From an uncultured Mailhella sp. (GTDB lineage Bacteria; Desulfobacterota; Desulfovibrionia; Desulfovibrionales; Desulfovibrionaceae), in NCBI GenBank assembly GCA_910578585.1, contig CAJTRG010000010.1, positions 32,829-96,828 of the forward strand: a DNA stretch of 64,000 bases, given 5' to 3'. Shown here piece by piece: positions 1 through 8,752 of the stretch. Numbering within the stretch: the stretch's first letter is position 1; each line of letters starts with the position of its first letter. The position numbers and the translations under genes were made by a program. Under the pieces are notes generated by a model. The model was given only the letters and a program-made list of their open reading frames with translations. It searched no databases and was not told where the DNA came from.

Positions 1-2
1 AC

Positions 3-97
3 GGAAAGGTGTCCGAGTCGGCCGAAGGAGCTCGCCTGCTAAGTGAGTATACGGGCTTAAACCTGTATCCAGGGTTCAAATCCCTGCCTTTCCGCCA
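3..97 (+). tRNA. tRNA-Ser(GCU), complete
   Basis: Acceptor arms GGAAAGG and CCTTTCC pair, with a G discriminator and an encoded CCA at 95-97. The anticodon stem CTCGC/GTGAG encloses a loop with GCT, which reads AGC/AGU serine codons. A long variable arm lies between the anticodon arm and the T arm (GGGTTCAAATCCC), as expected for a class II tRNA. It is followed by its own terminator. Confidence 0.96.
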
Positions 98-110
98 GTA
101 AAAATTTTGA

Positions 111-146
111 AAAGTCCCGTGTCGTTTGATGCGGGACTTTTTTTGT
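111..146 (+). terminator. Rho-independent terminator after tRNA-Ser
   Basis: An AAGTCCCG arm (112-119) pairs with CGGGACTT (132-139) and is followed by a run of T. It separates the tRNA transcript from ung. Confidence 0.85.
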
Positions 147-263
147 TGTTATTTTGGCAGTCTTGAATAATCCAAAGGAAATTTTGAGATGTTACATTCT
201 TGTTGCCGGTGCGCAAATTGTGTGTTAGAAATTTACTAAATAATCAAAGAAAAGGTGCGTATA

Positions 264-935
264 ATGGTACATATCGGAAATGATTGGGATGAGCTCTTGA
301 AAGGGGAATTTGATAAAGAGTATTACCTCAAATTAAGACGATTTTTAGTGCAGGAATACAAGACGCAAACGATATATCCAGATATGTATGATATTTTTAA
401 TGCCCTCAAGTATACGGCCTTTGCGGATGTAAAGGCTGTGATTCTTGGTCAGGATCCGTACCATGGCAGAGGACAGGCGCACGGTCTTTGCTTTTCAGTC
501 AAGAAAGGGGTTCAGGCTCCGCCTTCTTTGCAAAATATTTATAAGGAAATCCAATCAGATCTTGGGATTAATCCTCCTCACCACGGCGAGCTCACCAGCT
601 GGGCAAGGGAGGGCGTACTTATGCTCAACACTGTGCTGACAGTGCGGCAGTCAAATCCAAACAGCCATAAGGGAAAAGGATGGGAAATCTTTACGGATCG
701 GGTTATCTGCCTTTTAAACGAGCATCCTGAGCCCATTGTCTTTCTGCTTTGGGGAAACAACGCCCGTTCTAAAAAGGCACTGATCACCAATCCAAATCAC
801 AAAATTTTGGAAACCGTGCACCCAAGTCCTTATTCTGCTTCAAGCGGATTTTTTGGCTGCAAACACTTTTCCAAAGCAAATAAGTTTTTGGTTTCTGTAG
901 GCAGAGCGCCCATCAATTGGAAAATTGAGGATTAA
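264..935 (+). CDS. ung: Uracil-DNA glycosylase (family 1)
   Basis: Removes uracil from DNA at the start of base-excision repair. The family 1 signatures are visible: the water-activating loop GQDPYHG, the NPNSHKG segment, and the HPSPYSAS minor-groove/leucine loop region. At 223 residues it has the usual length of the family. I start at the ATG at 264 because an AAGG sequence lies about eight bases upstream; a GTG at 255 is in frame but overlaps that site. The gene stands alone between the tRNA terminator and the AT-rich cassette, and no terminator is obvious after it. Confidence 0.95.
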   Translation: MVHIGNDWDELLKGEFDKEYYLKLRRFLVQEYKTQTIYPDMYDIFNALKYTAFADVKAVILGQDPYHGRGQAHGLCFSVKKGVQAPPSLQNIYKEIQSDLGINPPHHGELTSWAREGVLMLNTVLTVRQSNPNSHKGKGWEIFTDRVICLLNEHPEPIVFLLWGNNARSKKALITNPNHKILETVHPSPYSASSGFFGCKHFSKANKFLVSVGRAPINWKIED

Positions 936-1086
936 AACAGAAAATTATCCAGTTGAAAACTCAAGTTGCATTGTGCTCACCCAAAAAATAGTCAAGTGTG
1001 AGTGTATTAAAAGATTGAGTTCAAAATTGAATTGGGTTAAATCTTTAAAAACTGAACAAAAGATTGACAGAAACAGGTTAATATAT

Positions 1087-2157
1087 ATGAAACTTATGAA
1101 CAGGTTAATAAATTTTTTCAGAAATAAATGCCTTAATAAGCAGATAAGAAAATATAGATTTGTTCATTTAATGTATAATGATAAATTTAATAAGCCGGTT
1201 GTTGATTTTTTAAATAGAAATTTTAATACCAATGAGCATATAGTGTTATGTAGACGATTGAATAATGAATTTCCTTTTCCGGAAGGGGAGAATGTTATAG
1301 AAATAAGTCACTTAAAAGGATTAGATTTTAAAGAAAATGAAAAAATAATTTGTCATTCATTGTTTGATAAAGGGGTAGTCAAATATTTATATAAGCATCA
1401 AAAGCAATTGCAAGAAAAAGCATATTGGGTTGTTTGGGGAGGAGACTTATATAATTGTGTTAAAAATGCAATGAATGATTATGTGAGAAAAAATTTTAGA
1501 GGATATATGTTTTTTGCGTTAAATGATAAAAATGTTTTATTAAAGAATTATGGACATATATTGAATGAAAATTTTTATCCTATAGAATATCCTCTTAGTC
1601 TTGATATTTCAAAAATAGAACCTGTATCCAATTCATATATATATATATATAGGTATTTAAAAATCCAAATAAATAATTCGTGCGATGAATCAACGCTTGA
1701 AATGCTTGATATTCTGTCGAAATTTAAAAATGAAAACATTAAAATAATCGTTATCTTGTCCTACGGCAAAATGGAATTTAAAAATGCAATAATTCAAAAA
1801 GGAAAAGACATTTTTGCCGACAAATTTGAATATATAGAAAATTATTTATCTCCTGAAGAGTATGCAAAACATATTGCATCACTCGACATCTTTATAGCAA
1901 ATCAAAACAGACAGCAAGCTACTGCAAATATTGATATGTGCTTATATTTTGGAAAAAAGGTATATATCAAATCTACTGTTTCAACTTTTGATATGTATAC
2001 GTCCTTAGGCTATGAAATTTTTGACACATATTCAATAAAAGATATGGATTTTGATAGTTTTGTAAAACAATCAAAAAATGCAAACAGTGAAAAAGCGAAA
2101 TATTATATTTCAGATGAATATAGAAAAAAACTTTGGGAGAATGTATTAAATGATTAA
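1087..2157 (+). CDS. WecF-like fucosaminyltransferase (glycosyltransferase family 56)
   Basis: Resembles TDP-Fuc4NAc:lipid II Fuc4NAc transferase, which adds a 4-acetamido-4,6-dideoxygalactose to a lipid-linked sugar on the cytoplasmic side of the inner membrane. The clearest family mark is VVWGGDLYN about one third into the protein. The frame opens upstream at 925 inside ung, but that stretch shows no family features, so I start at the ATG at 1087; an ATG at 1096 is equally possible. The stop overlaps the next gene by eight bases, which implies coupling. Codons are strongly A/T-biased compared with ung. Eight AT units at 1635-1650 encode a Tyr-Ile repeat and could slip. Acceptor and donor are inferred from family only. 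Confidence 0.72.
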   Translation: MKLMNRLINFFRNKCLNKQIRKYRFVHLMYNDKFNKPVVDFLNRNFNTNEHIVLCRRLNNEFPFPEGENVIEISHLKGLDFKENEKIICHSLFDKGVVKYLYKHQKQLQEKAYWVVWGGDLYNCVKNAMNDYVRKNFRGYMFFALNDKNVLLKNYGHILNENFYPIEYPLSLDISKIEPVSNSYIYIYRYLKIQINNSCDESTLEMLDILSKFKNENIKIIVILSYGKMEFKNAIIQKGKDIFADKFEYIENYLSPEEYAKHIASLDIFIANQNRQQATANIDMCLYFGKKVYIKSTVSTFDMYTSLGYEIFDTYSIKDMDFDSFVKQSKNANSEKAKYYISDEYRKKLWENVLND

Positions 2158-3259
2158 TAATGATAAAATTTTTGTAACGAGACCATTATTACCTGATTTT
2201 GATGAATTTACAAAACTTGCAAAGGAAGTATATGATTCAAAATGGCTGACCAATATGGGACAAAAACACAATCTTTTAGAAAAGGAACTCGAAAAAGAAT
2301 TGAAAGTTCCCTATTGCGTTTTAATGAATAATGGCACTTTAGCCTTATTAATTGCATTAAAAAATCTGCATTTGCCGCAAGGCAGTGAAGTGATAACCAC
2401 ACCTTTTACATTTGCAGCAACGACACATTCTATTGTTTTGAATAATTTAAAACCTGTTTTTTGTGATATAGAACCAAATACAATGACCATAGACGCTGAT
2501 AAAATTGAAGCATTGATTACTCCAAATACATCATTAATATTAGGAGTTCATGTGTATGGTTTTCCATGTGATGTTGAAAAAATTGATAAGATAGCTAAAA
2601 AACATAATTTAAAAGTAGTATATGATGCTGCGCATGCTTTTTCTACTGAAATTAATGGCAGGGGAATAGGGACATTTGGCGATGTCAGCACATTTTCTTT
2701 TCATTCAACTAAACTTTACAACACTATAGAAGGCGGTTGTATAACATGCAATAATGCAGAGTTGTACAATAAATCTGTTTCATTGAGAGATTTTGGCATC
2801 GTTGATGAAAATACTGTAAATGATATTGGAATAAATGCTAAAATGAATGAATTTCAAGCCGCGTGGGGATTGCTGAATTTAAAGTTGTATAGAGAAGAAC
2901 AAAATAAACGGAAAAAAATAAAAGAATTTTATGATCAAAATTTGGGTTCCATAAAAGGTATAAGAATACTCAAAATGCCCGAGAATGCGACAAATTCTTA
3001 TCAATATTATCCCATTGTTATTGAAGATGATTATCATTTGTCACGTGATGAACTGTGTAAAAAATTTAATGAATACAATATATTCCCAAGGAAATATTTT
3101 TATCCGGTTTGTTCGGATTTTGAATGTTATAAAAATGTAAGAGGCAGGGATAATTTGCCTGTTACAAATGCTGTGAAGCACAGAGTAATGTGTTTACCTT
3201 ATTATAGCGGGCTTACTCATGAAAATTTATCTTTAATTGTAAAGATTATGGATAAATAG
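2150..3259 (+). CDS. DegT/DnrJ/EryC1/StrS sugar aminotransferase
   Basis: PLP-dependent transamination of a nucleotide keto-sugar, typically giving dTDP-4-amino-4,6-dideoxyhexose. The 369-residue length, the YDAAHAFS segment and the internal-aldimine lysine in FHSTKLYNTIEGG are those of the ArnB/WecE/VioA group. It overlaps the WecF-like gene upstream, and such an aminotransferase makes the amino sugar a WecF-type enzyme transfers. The hexapeptide acyltransferase two genes downstream could then acylate the amine. Which stereoisomer is made cannot be told from the sequence. The gene is very AT-rich like the rest of the cassette. Confidence 0.85.
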   Translation: MINNDKIFVTRPLLPDFDEFTKLAKEVYDSKWLTNMGQKHNLLEKELEKELKVPYCVLMNNGTLALLIALKNLHLPQGSEVITTPFTFAATTHSIVLNNLKPVFCDIEPNTMTIDADKIEALITPNTSLILGVHVYGFPCDVEKIDKIAKKHNLKVVYDAAHAFSTEINGRGIGTFGDVSTFSFHSTKLYNTIEGGCITCNNAELYNKSVSLRDFGIVDENTVNDIGINAKMNEFQAAWGLLNLKLYREEQNKRKKIKEFYDQNLGSIKGIRILKMPENATNSYQYYPIVIEDDYHLSRDELCKKFNEYNIFPRKYFYPVCSDFECYKNVRGRDNLPVTNAVKHRVMCLPYYSGLTHENLSLIVKIMDK

Positions 3260-3292
3260 CAGCAAACAATGTGAAATAAGGAGAAATAAAAT

Positions 3293-4099
3293 ATGAGTTC
3301 TGTATTAAATAAAATAAAATTATTGTTTAGAAAAAAAATGCAATCAAAATTACCATATCTTGAACTGCATATTTTAGACCATTGCAATTTAAATTGTGCA
3401 GGCTGTGACCATTATTGTCCATTGGTTACGGAAGAAAAATTTATTGATATAGAAGAATTTACTGAAGATATAAAGGAACTGTCAAAAAAGATTGATTTTA
3501 AAATAATTAGGCTAATGGGCGGAGAACCATTGCTGCATCCTCATGTGAATAAATTTATAGAAGTAACAAGGAAATATTATCCATCAAATGATATACGAAT
3601 TGTTTCAAATGGAATTTTAATTCCAGCAATGAAACAAGATTTTTGGGATACAATGAAAGAAAATAGAATAAAATTTGATTTATCTAAATATCCGCCTGCC
3701 AGTGATAATTTTTCAAAATATTTAGATATAATTGCAGCTCATAATATCAGTATTGGAAATATACATGTTGCTAATGAATTTATGGCAACAATAAATCCAA
3801 AGGGAGATTCTGATCCTATTGAAGCATATAAACATTGTTATAGCCGAGAATGTGTAAATTTAATGAATCATAGAGTATATAATTGTTCGCAATGTTATAG
3901 GGGATATTATAATAAATATTTTAATGCTCATTTAGCAGAAATGGAAGGAATTGATATTTATAAAAATTCTGGACGTAAAATTAAGAAATTTTTATTAACT
4001 ATTCCTGGAAATGCATGCAAATATTGTACTGTTTCTCCTTATTCTCATAGCAGAGAATGGAAAGTTACCTCAAAAGATAAATCTGACTGGGAAGATTGA
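3293..4099 (+). CDS. Radical SAM protein of a surface-sugar cassette
   Basis: An N-terminal CNLNCAGC motif supplies the CxxxCxxC ligands of the SAM-binding [4Fe-4S] cluster, followed by MGGEPLLHP, the usual GGEP glycine motif. Extra cysteines follow (around CYSREC, CSQC and CKYC near the C-terminus) and could bind an auxiliary cluster, although the classic SPASM pattern is not clear. An AAGGAG sequence lies in front of the ATG. It sits between an aminotransferase and an acyltransferase, so it may modify a sugar or lipid-linked glycan. I do not recognise a specific reaction. Confidence 0.72.
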   Translation: MSSVLNKIKLLFRKKMQSKLPYLELHILDHCNLNCAGCDHYCPLVTEEKFIDIEEFTEDIKELSKKIDFKIIRLMGGEPLLHPHVNKFIEVTRKYYPSNDIRIVSNGILIPAMKQDFWDTMKENRIKFDLSKYPPASDNFSKYLDIIAAHNISIGNIHVANEFMATINPKGDSDPIEAYKHCYSRECVNLMNHRVYNCSQCYRGYYNKYFNAHLAEMEGIDIYKNSGRKIKKFLLTIPGNACKYCTVSPYSHSREWKVTSKDKSDWED

Positions 4100-4122
4100 T
4101 AGAAAATGTGAAAGGATAATGA

Positions 4123-4884
4123 ATGAGGATTAAATTTATTAAGAATATTGTTAATGTATTAAGAGGCAAAAAAGTTGAAAAATGGGTGGGAAATTCTATT
4201 TTGATTGATGATCAGGGGAAATTAAAGAAATATCACGGGAAAAGAATAAAAGTTTCTATAGCTGGCAATAATAATGAAATAATACTTAATAAAAAAGATT
4301 TAAAGAAACGCCTTGATTTTACAATAAACATTACAGGAAATAATAATAAAGTAAAAATTGGAAAAATAGGAACTGGTAAATTTAGTTTGACCATGGTGGG
4401 GCATGGGCATACGTTCTGCAGCGGTGATTCAAATTATACGGTAAATTTAACAATTCTTATGGGAACAAGATGGAATAATGATAATATAATGTCAGAAAAT
4501 TTAAGTATAACTATTGGTAAAGACTGTGCTTTTTCTGGTGCCGATTTAATGGTTTATAATAAAAATAATTCTATTTCAATAGGGGATGATTGTGCATTTT
4601 CAAATGAAGTATTTGTCCAAGCAGGTGATGGGCATCAAATTTTACAGCATTCAACAGGAAAAGTATTAAATAATAACAGATATAATATAGTAATAGGAAA
4701 TCATTGCTGGATAGGCAGAAGAGTTTTTGTGCTAAAAAATGCACAAATTAATGCTAATTGCATAGTTGGCGCCAATAGTCTTGTTACAAAGAAATTTTCT
4801 GAACAATATGTTGTTATTGCAGGAAATCCGGCTAAAATAATAAAAGATGATATTGAATGGGATAGAAGAACGGTATTTGATTAA
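4123..4884 (+). CDS. Hexapeptide-repeat (left-handed beta-helix) acyltransferase
   Basis: The middle and C-terminal parts carry imperfect hexad repeats with Ile/Val every six residues. They end in IVIGNHCWIGRRVFV and the AGNPAKIIK motif typical of WbbJ/maltose-O-acetyltransferase-like enzymes. The N-terminal third is rich in Asn-Asn turns (NNNEIIL, GNNNKVKIG) and looks like further helix coils. At 253 residues it is slightly longer than simple sugar O-acetyltransferases. AAAGGA stands six bases before the ATG. Last gene of the AT-rich cassette; N- or O-acylation of the amino sugar made upstream is the natural guess. Confidence 0.8.
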   Translation: MRIKFIKNIVNVLRGKKVEKWVGNSILIDDQGKLKKYHGKRIKVSIAGNNNEIILNKKDLKKRLDFTINITGNNNKVKIGKIGTGKFSLTMVGHGHTFCSGDSNYTVNLTILMGTRWNNDNIMSENLSITIGKDCAFSGADLMVYNKNNSISIGDDCAFSNEVFVQAGDGHQILQHSTGKVLNNNRYNIVIGNHCWIGRRVFVLKNAQINANCIVGANSLVTKKFSEQYVVIAGNPAKIIKDDIEWDRRTVFD

Positions 4885-4972
4885 GCTGTGTTAAAATAAA
4901 TTGATAGCAGAAATCTATACAGCGTTGCCCAACAAATTTTTCATGGCAGAGCTGAATAATTGTTTTCAAAAA

Positions 4973-6370
4973 CTACAATAAGCTTGCCAGGCGTTTGACA
5001 GCACTTCCCATTTGCGTCTCTTCAAGCGCTCCATAGCCTAAGTATAAAATATCCCGTTCATTTTGTTCAGTAATAAATTCTTTTTGATAAAATTTGCAGG
5101 GATAAAAGGACAAGGCAATTTTATTCTCGAAGCATTTTTCATAAAATTTTTCGTCAAACTTTGCCCCCGTAACTTGCAGGGCAATATGCAGTCCAGCATT
5201 GACGCCAAGAAATTTTAGATTTTGCGGAAAATATTTTTTCAGACTGTCCAAAAGAATTTGCAGTTTTTTGGCATAGACTTTGTTCATTTTCTTGATATAG
5301 ACATCGATTTTTCTTTCCTGCATAAAGAAGGAAAGGGTGATTTGGTCGTGAATGGCATTTTGCCTGTCGTAGACAGAGCGCAGGGTTTTCCACTGGGCAT
5401 GGAATTTTTTGGGCAGCAAAATAAAACCAATTCTTAGAGCCGGAAAAAGTGTTTTACTGAATGTTCCCATATAAATAACCCGTTCAGGACAAAGGGAATA
5501 AAGGGGCGTCAGGGCAGTTTGGTTATAGCGGAATTCTCCGTCGTAATCATCTTCCAAAATATAAAAATCCCGTTCCTCGGCAAGTTTCACCAGCTTGGCG
5601 CGGCGCCCATCAGAAAGTACGCTTCCCTTTGGAAATTGATGAGACGGCGTTACATAACAGCCGCAAATCGCGTGCTGATAATCTTTTATGGCGGGAACGT
5701 TGATCCCTTCTTCATCCACCCGTATGCTTTGGTACAAAAAATTCAGTCGCTGCAAACTATGGGCAACAGGATAATAACAGGGATCTTCAATAATAAAAGT
5801 TTGCTGCAAAGGTTTGAGCAGTTCCAGACAAAAATTAATGGCCTGTGTTGTTCCTGTGGTAATAAAAACATCTTCCTCATGGACTTGCAAACCTCTTGAA
5901 CGAAAAAGCCATTTTGCAATTTCCTGACGCAGGGACAGATATCCCTGCGGATCTCCATAGGCAAAATCTTCTTTTTTAAATTGGAAAAGCGTTTTTTTCT
6001 GATAACTGTTCCACATTAAAAAGGGAAATGCATGGATATCGGGAATGCCCAAAGAAAAATTATATTCTATTTCATGGTAATTTCTTTCTTTTTCTGCAAA
6101 GCATACATGCGGGGCTTCTTCTGCCGCACATTTTTTGTGCACAATATAGCCCGCGCCGGCTTTACTGTAAATATAGCCTTCTGTCACCAGCAGCTGATAG
6201 GCTTCATTGACAGTATTGCGGGAAACAGCCAGTTCTTTGGCCAGCTCACGGGTGGAGGGCAGGCGTTCCTGCCCTTTCAATTCGCCCTGCCGAATAAGGT
6301 TAATAAGTGCAGAATACAACTGTTTTACTAAACTGACAGAACTGCCGCGACAAAGTTTAATTCCGTACAT
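4973..6370 (-). CDS. MocR/PdxR-family GntR regulator with aminotransferase domain
   Basis: Residues 1-80 form a winged-helix GntR domain (LPSTRELAKELAVSRNTV). Residues from about 110 to the end are a fold-type I aminotransferase domain with the PLP lysine in GTFSKTLFPALRIGF. MocR proteins sense PLP, or PLP plus an amine such as taurine or GABA, and bind direct repeats near their divergent target. The gene is divergent from nrfHA, and two perfect ACTGGTAC repeats abut the -35 box of nrfHA. Its own minus-strand promoter may use TATAAT at 6441-6436 with a poor -35. The effector is unknown; pyridoxal synthesis, taurine, or a nitrite-linked role are all possible. Confidence 0.88.
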   Translation of the reverse strand: MYGIKLCRGSSVSLVKQLYSALINLIRQGELKGQERLPSTRELAKELAVSRNTVNEAYQLLVTEGYIYSKAGAGYIVHKKCAAEEAPHVCFAEKERNYHEIEYNFSLGIPDIHAFPFLMWNSYQKKTLFQFKKEDFAYGDPQGYLSLRQEIAKWLFRSRGLQVHEEDVFITTGTTQAINFCLELLKPLQQTFIIEDPCYYPVAHSLQRLNFLYQSIRVDEEGINVPAIKDYQHAICGCYVTPSHQFPKGSVLSDGRRAKLVKLAEERDFYILEDDYDGEFRYNQTALTPLYSLCPERVIYMGTFSKTLFPALRIGFILLPKKFHAQWKTLRSVYDRQNAIHDQITLSFFMQERKIDVYIKKMNKVYAKKLQILLDSLKKYFPQNLKFLGVNAGLHIALQVTGAKFDEKFYEKCFENKIALSFYPCKFYQKEFITEQNERDILYLGYGALEETQMGSAVKRLASLL

Positions 6371-6489
6371 ATCTACCTCTCTTTGTCTTTCTTATTAACA
6401 TAAAATTCTTTTTATATCAAGAATATTCCTCTAAAATTATAAGTAATTTCACAGAATAAAGGAAAATCAACCTATGTGAAAATAAGAAC

Positions 6490-6522
6490 ACTGGTACTCT
6501 TATACTTTTTCTCAACTGGTAC
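6490..6522 (+). promoter_or_regulatory. Direct-repeat operator, probable MocR binding site
   Basis: ACTGGTAC occurs at 6490-6497 and again at 6515-6522, exactly 25 bases apart, so both face the same side of the helix. The second copy touches the -35 box of the nrfHA promoter. A degenerate third copy (CCTGGTGC) lies at 6527-6534. Same-side direct repeats upstream of -35 are the arrangement known for MocR-type activators; binding by the neighbouring regulator is inferred. Confidence 0.6.
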
Positions 6523-6551
6523 TTTACCTGGTGCATGCATTAGGATATACT
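6523..6551 (+). promoter_or_regulatory. Sigma70-type promoter of nrfHA
   Basis: TTTACC (6523-6528), a 17-base spacer, then TATACT (6546-6551). This predicts a leader of about 65 bases before nrfH. Confidence 0.65.
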
Positions 6552-6623
6552 GAATTTGAATTATTTTGTATTGTGCAAAATAAATGGGGAATTCATTGGT
6601 TTTTAGTATCAAGGAGCATGCCT

Positions 6624-7196
6624 ATGAACAGCATATTTGATTTGCTCCCTAAAAGATTTTTGGTTCTCTTTTGTATATGTGGGGGGATAATTGCAGGACT
6701 TTTGGTATACATCGTGTATATGTCCAGAGCAGTTTCCTATGCGAGCGATGATCCCAGTGCCTGTGTAAACTGTCACGTTATGGCGTCCTCGTATCAATCC
6801 TGGCAGAGAAGTTCCCATGCAAACTGGGCGACATGCAACGACTGCCATGTTCCACAAGACAATTTTGTTGCCAAATATGCTTTTAAAGCAAAAGATGGTT
6901 TATACCATGCAGCGGTTTTTACCGCTAAAGCTGAACCAGATGTTATGAGACCACGTGATGCCAGTTATGAGGTAATAATGCAAAATTGTGTTCGCTGCCA
7001 TACTCAACTGAATACAGAATTTGTAAAGACAGGCATGGCAAAATACGCGGATACAAAGAATGGCAGTACAATGGCTTGCTGGGATTGCCACAGAGATGTG
7101 CCGCATACCAAGATAAGCAATATCGCTTCTTCTCCCAATGCGATTGTGCCATTTCCAAAATCTCCCGTACCTCAATGGCTGAGCGATTTATTTTAA
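6624..7196 (+). CDS. nrfH: Cytochrome c nitrite reductase, tetrahaem quinol-oxidising subunit
   Basis: Membrane-anchored NapC/NirT-family cytochrome that passes electrons from menaquinol to NrfA. After a short N-terminus there is one membrane helix (about residues 11-33), then four haem motifs: CVNCH (47-51), CNDCH, CVRCH and CWDCH. At 190 residues it is slightly longer than the usual 150-180. I start at the ATG at 6624 because AAGGAG lies seven bases upstream; the in-frame ATG at 6618 is only one base from that site and longer versions have no support. It stands 24 bases before nrfA in one operon. Confidence 0.95.
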   Translation: MNSIFDLLPKRFLVLFCICGGIIAGLLVYIVYMSRAVSYASDDPSACVNCHVMASSYQSWQRSSHANWATCNDCHVPQDNFVAKYAFKAKDGLYHAAVFTAKAEPDVMRPRDASYEVIMQNCVRCHTQLNTEFVKTGMAKYADTKNGSTMACWDCHRDVPHTKISNIASSPNAIVPFPKSPVPQWLSDLF

Positions 7197-7220
7197 CACT
7201 GATAAAAAGGAAGACTTGTT

Positions 7221-8702
7221 ATGAACTCAAAAGAATCACCACGCAAGAGTACCGGATGGTGTTGGGTAATTTTTGCCATAACCATGTGTGTCGTTTTTGT
7301 TTTAGGCTTATTGGCTTCCTCAATAACAGAAAGACGTGCAGAAGTAGCTTCAATTTATAATAATAAGAAAGTTGAAATTACTGGTATTGAAACTCATGCA
7401 GATAAATGGGGATTGAATTATCCAAGAGAATACGATACCTGGCTTCGCACTGAAAATATGGATTTCAGAAGCAAATACATGGGCAACCAGTTTGATGATG
7501 TTTTGGAAAAGCGTCCAGAAATGGTTATTTTATGGGCTGGCTATGCATTTGCAAAGGATTATAGCGCTCCCCGCGGTCACATGTATACCATTAAGGACGT
7601 TACCGCAAGCCTTCGTACCGGCACTCCTGTAAAGCCTGAAGACGGCCCTCAGCCTGCAACCTGCTGGAGCTGTAAATCTCCTGACGTGCCAAGAATGATG
7701 CAGGAACTTGGCGTTGAAAATTTCTACAAGAGCAAGTTTGGTCAAATGGGTCCGCAAATTGTGAACCCTCTTGGCTGTGCTGACTGTCACGATCCTGAAA
7801 CCATGAACTTGACCATTACCCGTCCGGCTTTGAAGGAAGCTTTTGCAAGACGCGGTATGGATGTTACCAAGGCCAGCCTGCAAGACATGCGTTCACTTGT
7901 TTGTGCGCAGTGCCACGTTGAATACTATTTCAAGGGCGACGGCAAGTATTTGACCTTCCCATGGGATAAGGGCTTCTCCGTGGAAGAAATGGAACAATAC
8001 TATGATGAAATCGATTATGCTGACTGGGTGCATGCCCTCAGTAAGGCTCCGCTTTTGAAGGCACAACACCCTGATTATGAATTGTTCAAGATTGGGCCTC
8101 ATGGTCAACGCGGACTTGCCTGTGCTGACTGCCATATGCCTTACAAGTCAGAAGGTGGCATCAAGTTCTCTGATCACCAGGTTATGAGTCCTCTTGCCAA
8201 TATCGCCGGCACTTGCCAAACCTGTCACCGCGATTCTGAAGAAAAGCTCAGAAACTATGTCTATGAATATCAAGACAAGATTATGGAAGTTCGCAACCGC
8301 GTAGAAAAGGAACTTGCAAAGGCTCACATCATGGCTCAAACTGCATGGCAAAATAATGCAACAGCTGAAGAAATGCAGGAAAGCTTGAATCTTATCCGTC
8401 AAGCTCAATGGCGCTGGGACTTTGGTGTAGCTTCTCACGGTGCAAGTTTCCACGCTCCTGTTGAAACACAGCGCATTTTAGCTCATGCATTAGACAAGTC
8501 CCTGCAGGCACAAATCGCGCTGCAAAAGGTTTTGACTGCACATGATGTTCAAGAAGTAACCCTTCCTGATATCTCCAGCAAGGAAAAGGCTCAAGCTTAC
8601 ATTGGCTTTGATTACCAAACCGAAAAGGCTAAGAAGCAAGAATGGTTGGAAAAGACTGTTCCAACCTGGTATGAAGAAGCCAAGGCTGCCGGCAGATTAT
8701 AA
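7221..8702 (+). CDS. nrfA: Cytochrome c nitrite reductase, catalytic pentahaem subunit
   Basis: Periplasmic six-electron reduction of nitrite to ammonium. The active-site haem motif CWSCK with its lysine ligand is present, followed by four CxxCH sites (CADCH, CAQCH, CADCH, CQTCH), giving the standard five haems. The N-terminus has an uncleaved or signal-type hydrophobic helix (WCWVIFAITMCVVFVLGLLA). Length 493 fits the family. In sulfite-reducing bacteria NrfHA often serves to detoxify nitrite, a DsrAB inhibitor, as well as to respire. Codon use is visibly less AT-biased than neighbouring regulators, which hints at strong expression. A terminator follows immediately. Confidence 0.97.
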   Translation: MNSKESPRKSTGWCWVIFAITMCVVFVLGLLASSITERRAEVASIYNNKKVEITGIETHADKWGLNYPREYDTWLRTENMDFRSKYMGNQFDDVLEKRPEMVILWAGYAFAKDYSAPRGHMYTIKDVTASLRTGTPVKPEDGPQPATCWSCKSPDVPRMMQELGVENFYKSKFGQMGPQIVNPLGCADCHDPETMNLTITRPALKEAFARRGMDVTKASLQDMRSLVCAQCHVEYYFKGDGKYLTFPWDKGFSVEEMEQYYDEIDYADWVHALSKAPLLKAQHPDYELFKIGPHGQRGLACADCHMPYKSEGGIKFSDHQVMSPLANIAGTCQTCHRDSEEKLRNYVYEYQDKIMEVRNRVEKELAKAHIMAQTAWQNNATAEEMQESLNLIRQAQWRWDFGVASHGASFHAPVETQRILAHALDKSLQAQIALQKVLTAHDVQEVTLPDISSKEKAQAYIGFDYQTEKAKKQEWLEKTVPTWYEEAKAAGRL

Positions 8703-8716
8703 TTAATCTCTCTCTT

Positions 8717-8749
8717 GCTCCCGGATACTGCGGTATCTGGGAGCTTTTT
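8717..8749 (+). terminator. Terminator between nrfA and resB whose 3' arm holds the resB Shine-Dalgarno
   Basis: GCTCCCGGATAC (8717-8728) pairs with GGTATCTGGGAGC (8732-8744) around a TGC loop and is followed by five T. The GGGAG at 8739-8743 is also the only good ribosome-binding site for the gene starting at 8753, so folding would lower both read-through and translation. Confidence 0.85.
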
Positions 8750-8752
8750 ATT

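Noticed and set aside
925..1086. N-terminal extension of the WecF-like protein into ung
   Set aside because: The extra 54 codons overlap ung and show no family features; the ATG at 1087 is preferred.
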